A stretch of 7,486 nt of DNA from CAYONM01 sp964405325. Lineage in GTDB: Bacteria; Planctomycetota; UBA11346. The translations under genes were made by a program, and so were the position numbers. Every line of letters begins with the position of its first letter. The stretch's first letter is position 1. A model generated the notes under the pieces. The model was not told the DNA's origin. It worked only from the letters and a program-made list of their open reading frames with translations, and ran no database searches. Location of the stretch: NCBI GenBank assembly GCA_964405325.1, contig CAYONM010000181.1:1-7486 (forward strand). The letters are read 5' to 3'. Positions 6,949 through 7,486 of the stretch are shown piece by piece.

Positions 6949-6978
6949 ATATACTAACCGCGGATGCTCGCCTCGCAA
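6948..6978 (-). promoter_or_regulatory. Weak candidate sigma-70 promoter for the dehydrogenase operon
   Basis: On the minus strand TATATT (6953-6948) resembles a -10 box. TTGCGA (6978-6973) is a poor -35 box at a long 19-base spacing. A shifted -10, TAGTAT (6956-6951), would give 16 bases. It is the most AT-rich stretch near the gene, and transcription from it would start inside or beside the palindrome. Confidence 0.3.
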
Positions 6979-6993
6979 GACCGTGCCTGCTTC

Positions 6994-7245
6994 CTATTTC
7001 TCCAGATGCCGATCCGGATGCCGCCAGGCGCCCCTGGGTGGTACCGGATCGTAGCCATGCCGCGCCCAGGGCTGACAGCGCAACAGCCGCCACAGGGTCA
7101 ACAGGCCGCCTTTGCCACTCCCATGCTGACGCAGGGCCTCCTCGGCGTAGGCACTGCAAGTCGGGGTGAAACGACAGCTGGGGCCGAGCATGGGTGAGAG
7201 CCAGTGCCGGTAGCATCGGATCAGCAGCAGCAGTACCACGCGCAT
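6994..7245 (-). CDS. yidD: Membrane protein insertion efficiency factor YidD
   Basis: An 83-residue protein of the YidD/Haemolytic family, thought to assist YidC in inserting inner-membrane proteins. It starts with a hydrophobic, amphipathic segment (MRVVLLLLIRCYRHWLSP), followed by the family core GPSCRFTPTCSAYAEEA (21-37, C24 and C30), then LWRLLRCQPWARHGYDPVP (51-69, C57), all as expected. The ATG at 7245 has AAGGGG 7 bases upstream. The frame is open for 23 more codons to 7314, but those residues are outside the family. In most bacteria yidD sits between rnpA and yidC. Here its downstream neighbour is the alcohol dehydrogenase, 70 bases away, and the upstream 240 bases show no rnpA, so the usual cluster is absent. 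Confidence 0.93.
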   Translation of the reverse strand: MRVVLLLLIRCYRHWLSPMLGPSCRFTPTCSAYAEEALRQHGSGKGGLLTLWRLLRCQPWARHGYDPVPPRGAWRHPDRHLEK

Positions 7246-7342
7246 CAAGGAGCCCCTTCGTTTTTCATGTAACCGATCCACGATCACCGTCACAGAAACA
7301 TGGGAATAATCCACCTTACAAGACGACGGTGAAGGAATATCC

Positions 7343-7365
7343 CACTTCCACTTGCGAGCGGTGAC
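7343..7365 (+). repeat. Direct repeat, copy 1 (23 bases)
   Basis: A 23-base unit with the core TTCCACTTGCGA followed by GCGGTGAC. It matches the unit at 7442-7464 at 18 of 23 positions, in the same orientation and 99 bases apart. It lies upstream of yidD in sequence with no convincing gene. Confidence 0.55.
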
Positions 7366-7441
7366 TTGTACGAAGGACGTACTGCAGCATCGTTTTCTGA
7401 CCCTGGTCGCACCAAGCCATCACCATAAGAGGGGCTCACGG

Positions 7442-7464
7442 CATTTCCACCTGCGAAGGCTGAC
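7442..7464 (+). repeat. Direct repeat, copy 2 (23 bases)
   Basis: Second unit, core TTCCACCTGCGA followed by AGGCTGAC. The window ends with ATTTC (7482-7486), which could be the beginning of a further copy, but too little is visible. Multiple imperfect subterminal repeats like these occur at the ends of some insertion sequences, for example the IS21 family. That link is inference. Confidence 0.5.
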
Positions 7465-7486
7465 GCCACTGCCTGGCAATTATTTC

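Noticed and set aside
7266..7300. CRP-like half site TGTGA upstream of yidD
   Set aside because: Only one half fits; the second half has two of five matching bases.
7316..7426. 36-codon minus-strand ORF upstream of yidD
   Set aside because: There is no ribosome binding site and no recognisable domain. The 23-base repeat lies inside it, and the second repeat copy is in a different reading context.

Overview
This is a GC-rich bacterial window carrying mostly housekeeping and metabolic genes. The cbb3-oxidase-type copper ATPase, the LipA/Obg/YidD set and the base composition fit a Gram-negative bacterium. The Obg start (MFHDEA followed by a GPDGGDGG repeat) reminds me of PVC-group or proteobacterial homologues. 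Nothing here fixes the phylum, and I leave it open.

Layout from left to right. On the minus strand, positions 1-307 are the N-terminal part of the ribosome-assembly GTPase Obg, cut by the window edge. A 217-base divergent intergenic region with two small hairpins separates it from lipA (lipoyl synthase, plus strand, 525-1439). A 119-base gap follows. Its minus strand can encode a very short hydrophobic peptide or the stump of a membrane protein. Next is ccoI/fixI (plus, 1559-4021), a copper P1B-type ATPase with the N-terminal Cys-rich domain typical of cytochrome-oxidase maturation ATPases. Between its stop and the convergent next gene lies a short, frameshifted remnant of a response-regulator receiver domain (4046-4197).

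On the minus strand, reading right to left, come yidD (7245-6994), an iron-containing alcohol dehydrogenase (6923-5766) and an NAD(P)-dependent aldehyde dehydrogenase (5664-4195). The two dehydrogenases look like an operon that takes an alcohol through an aldehyde to an acid. A perfect GntR/FadR-type palindrome sits immediately upstream of the alcohol dehydrogenase and may be its operator. The substrate cannot be read from the sequence. The last ~170 bases hold no convincing gene. They contain two diverged 23-base direct repeats that may be the edge of a mobile element or repeat cluster.

Functionally, lipA (lipoylation of 2-oxoacid dehydrogenases and glycine cleavage) and ccoI (copper supply to a terminal oxidase) both serve aerobic energy metabolism, but the sequence does not show that they are co-regulated. 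I see no phage, CRISPR, toxin-antitoxin or obviously new multi-gene system. The points most worth checking are the receiver-domain remnant, the terminal repeats, the operator and the small membrane ORF.
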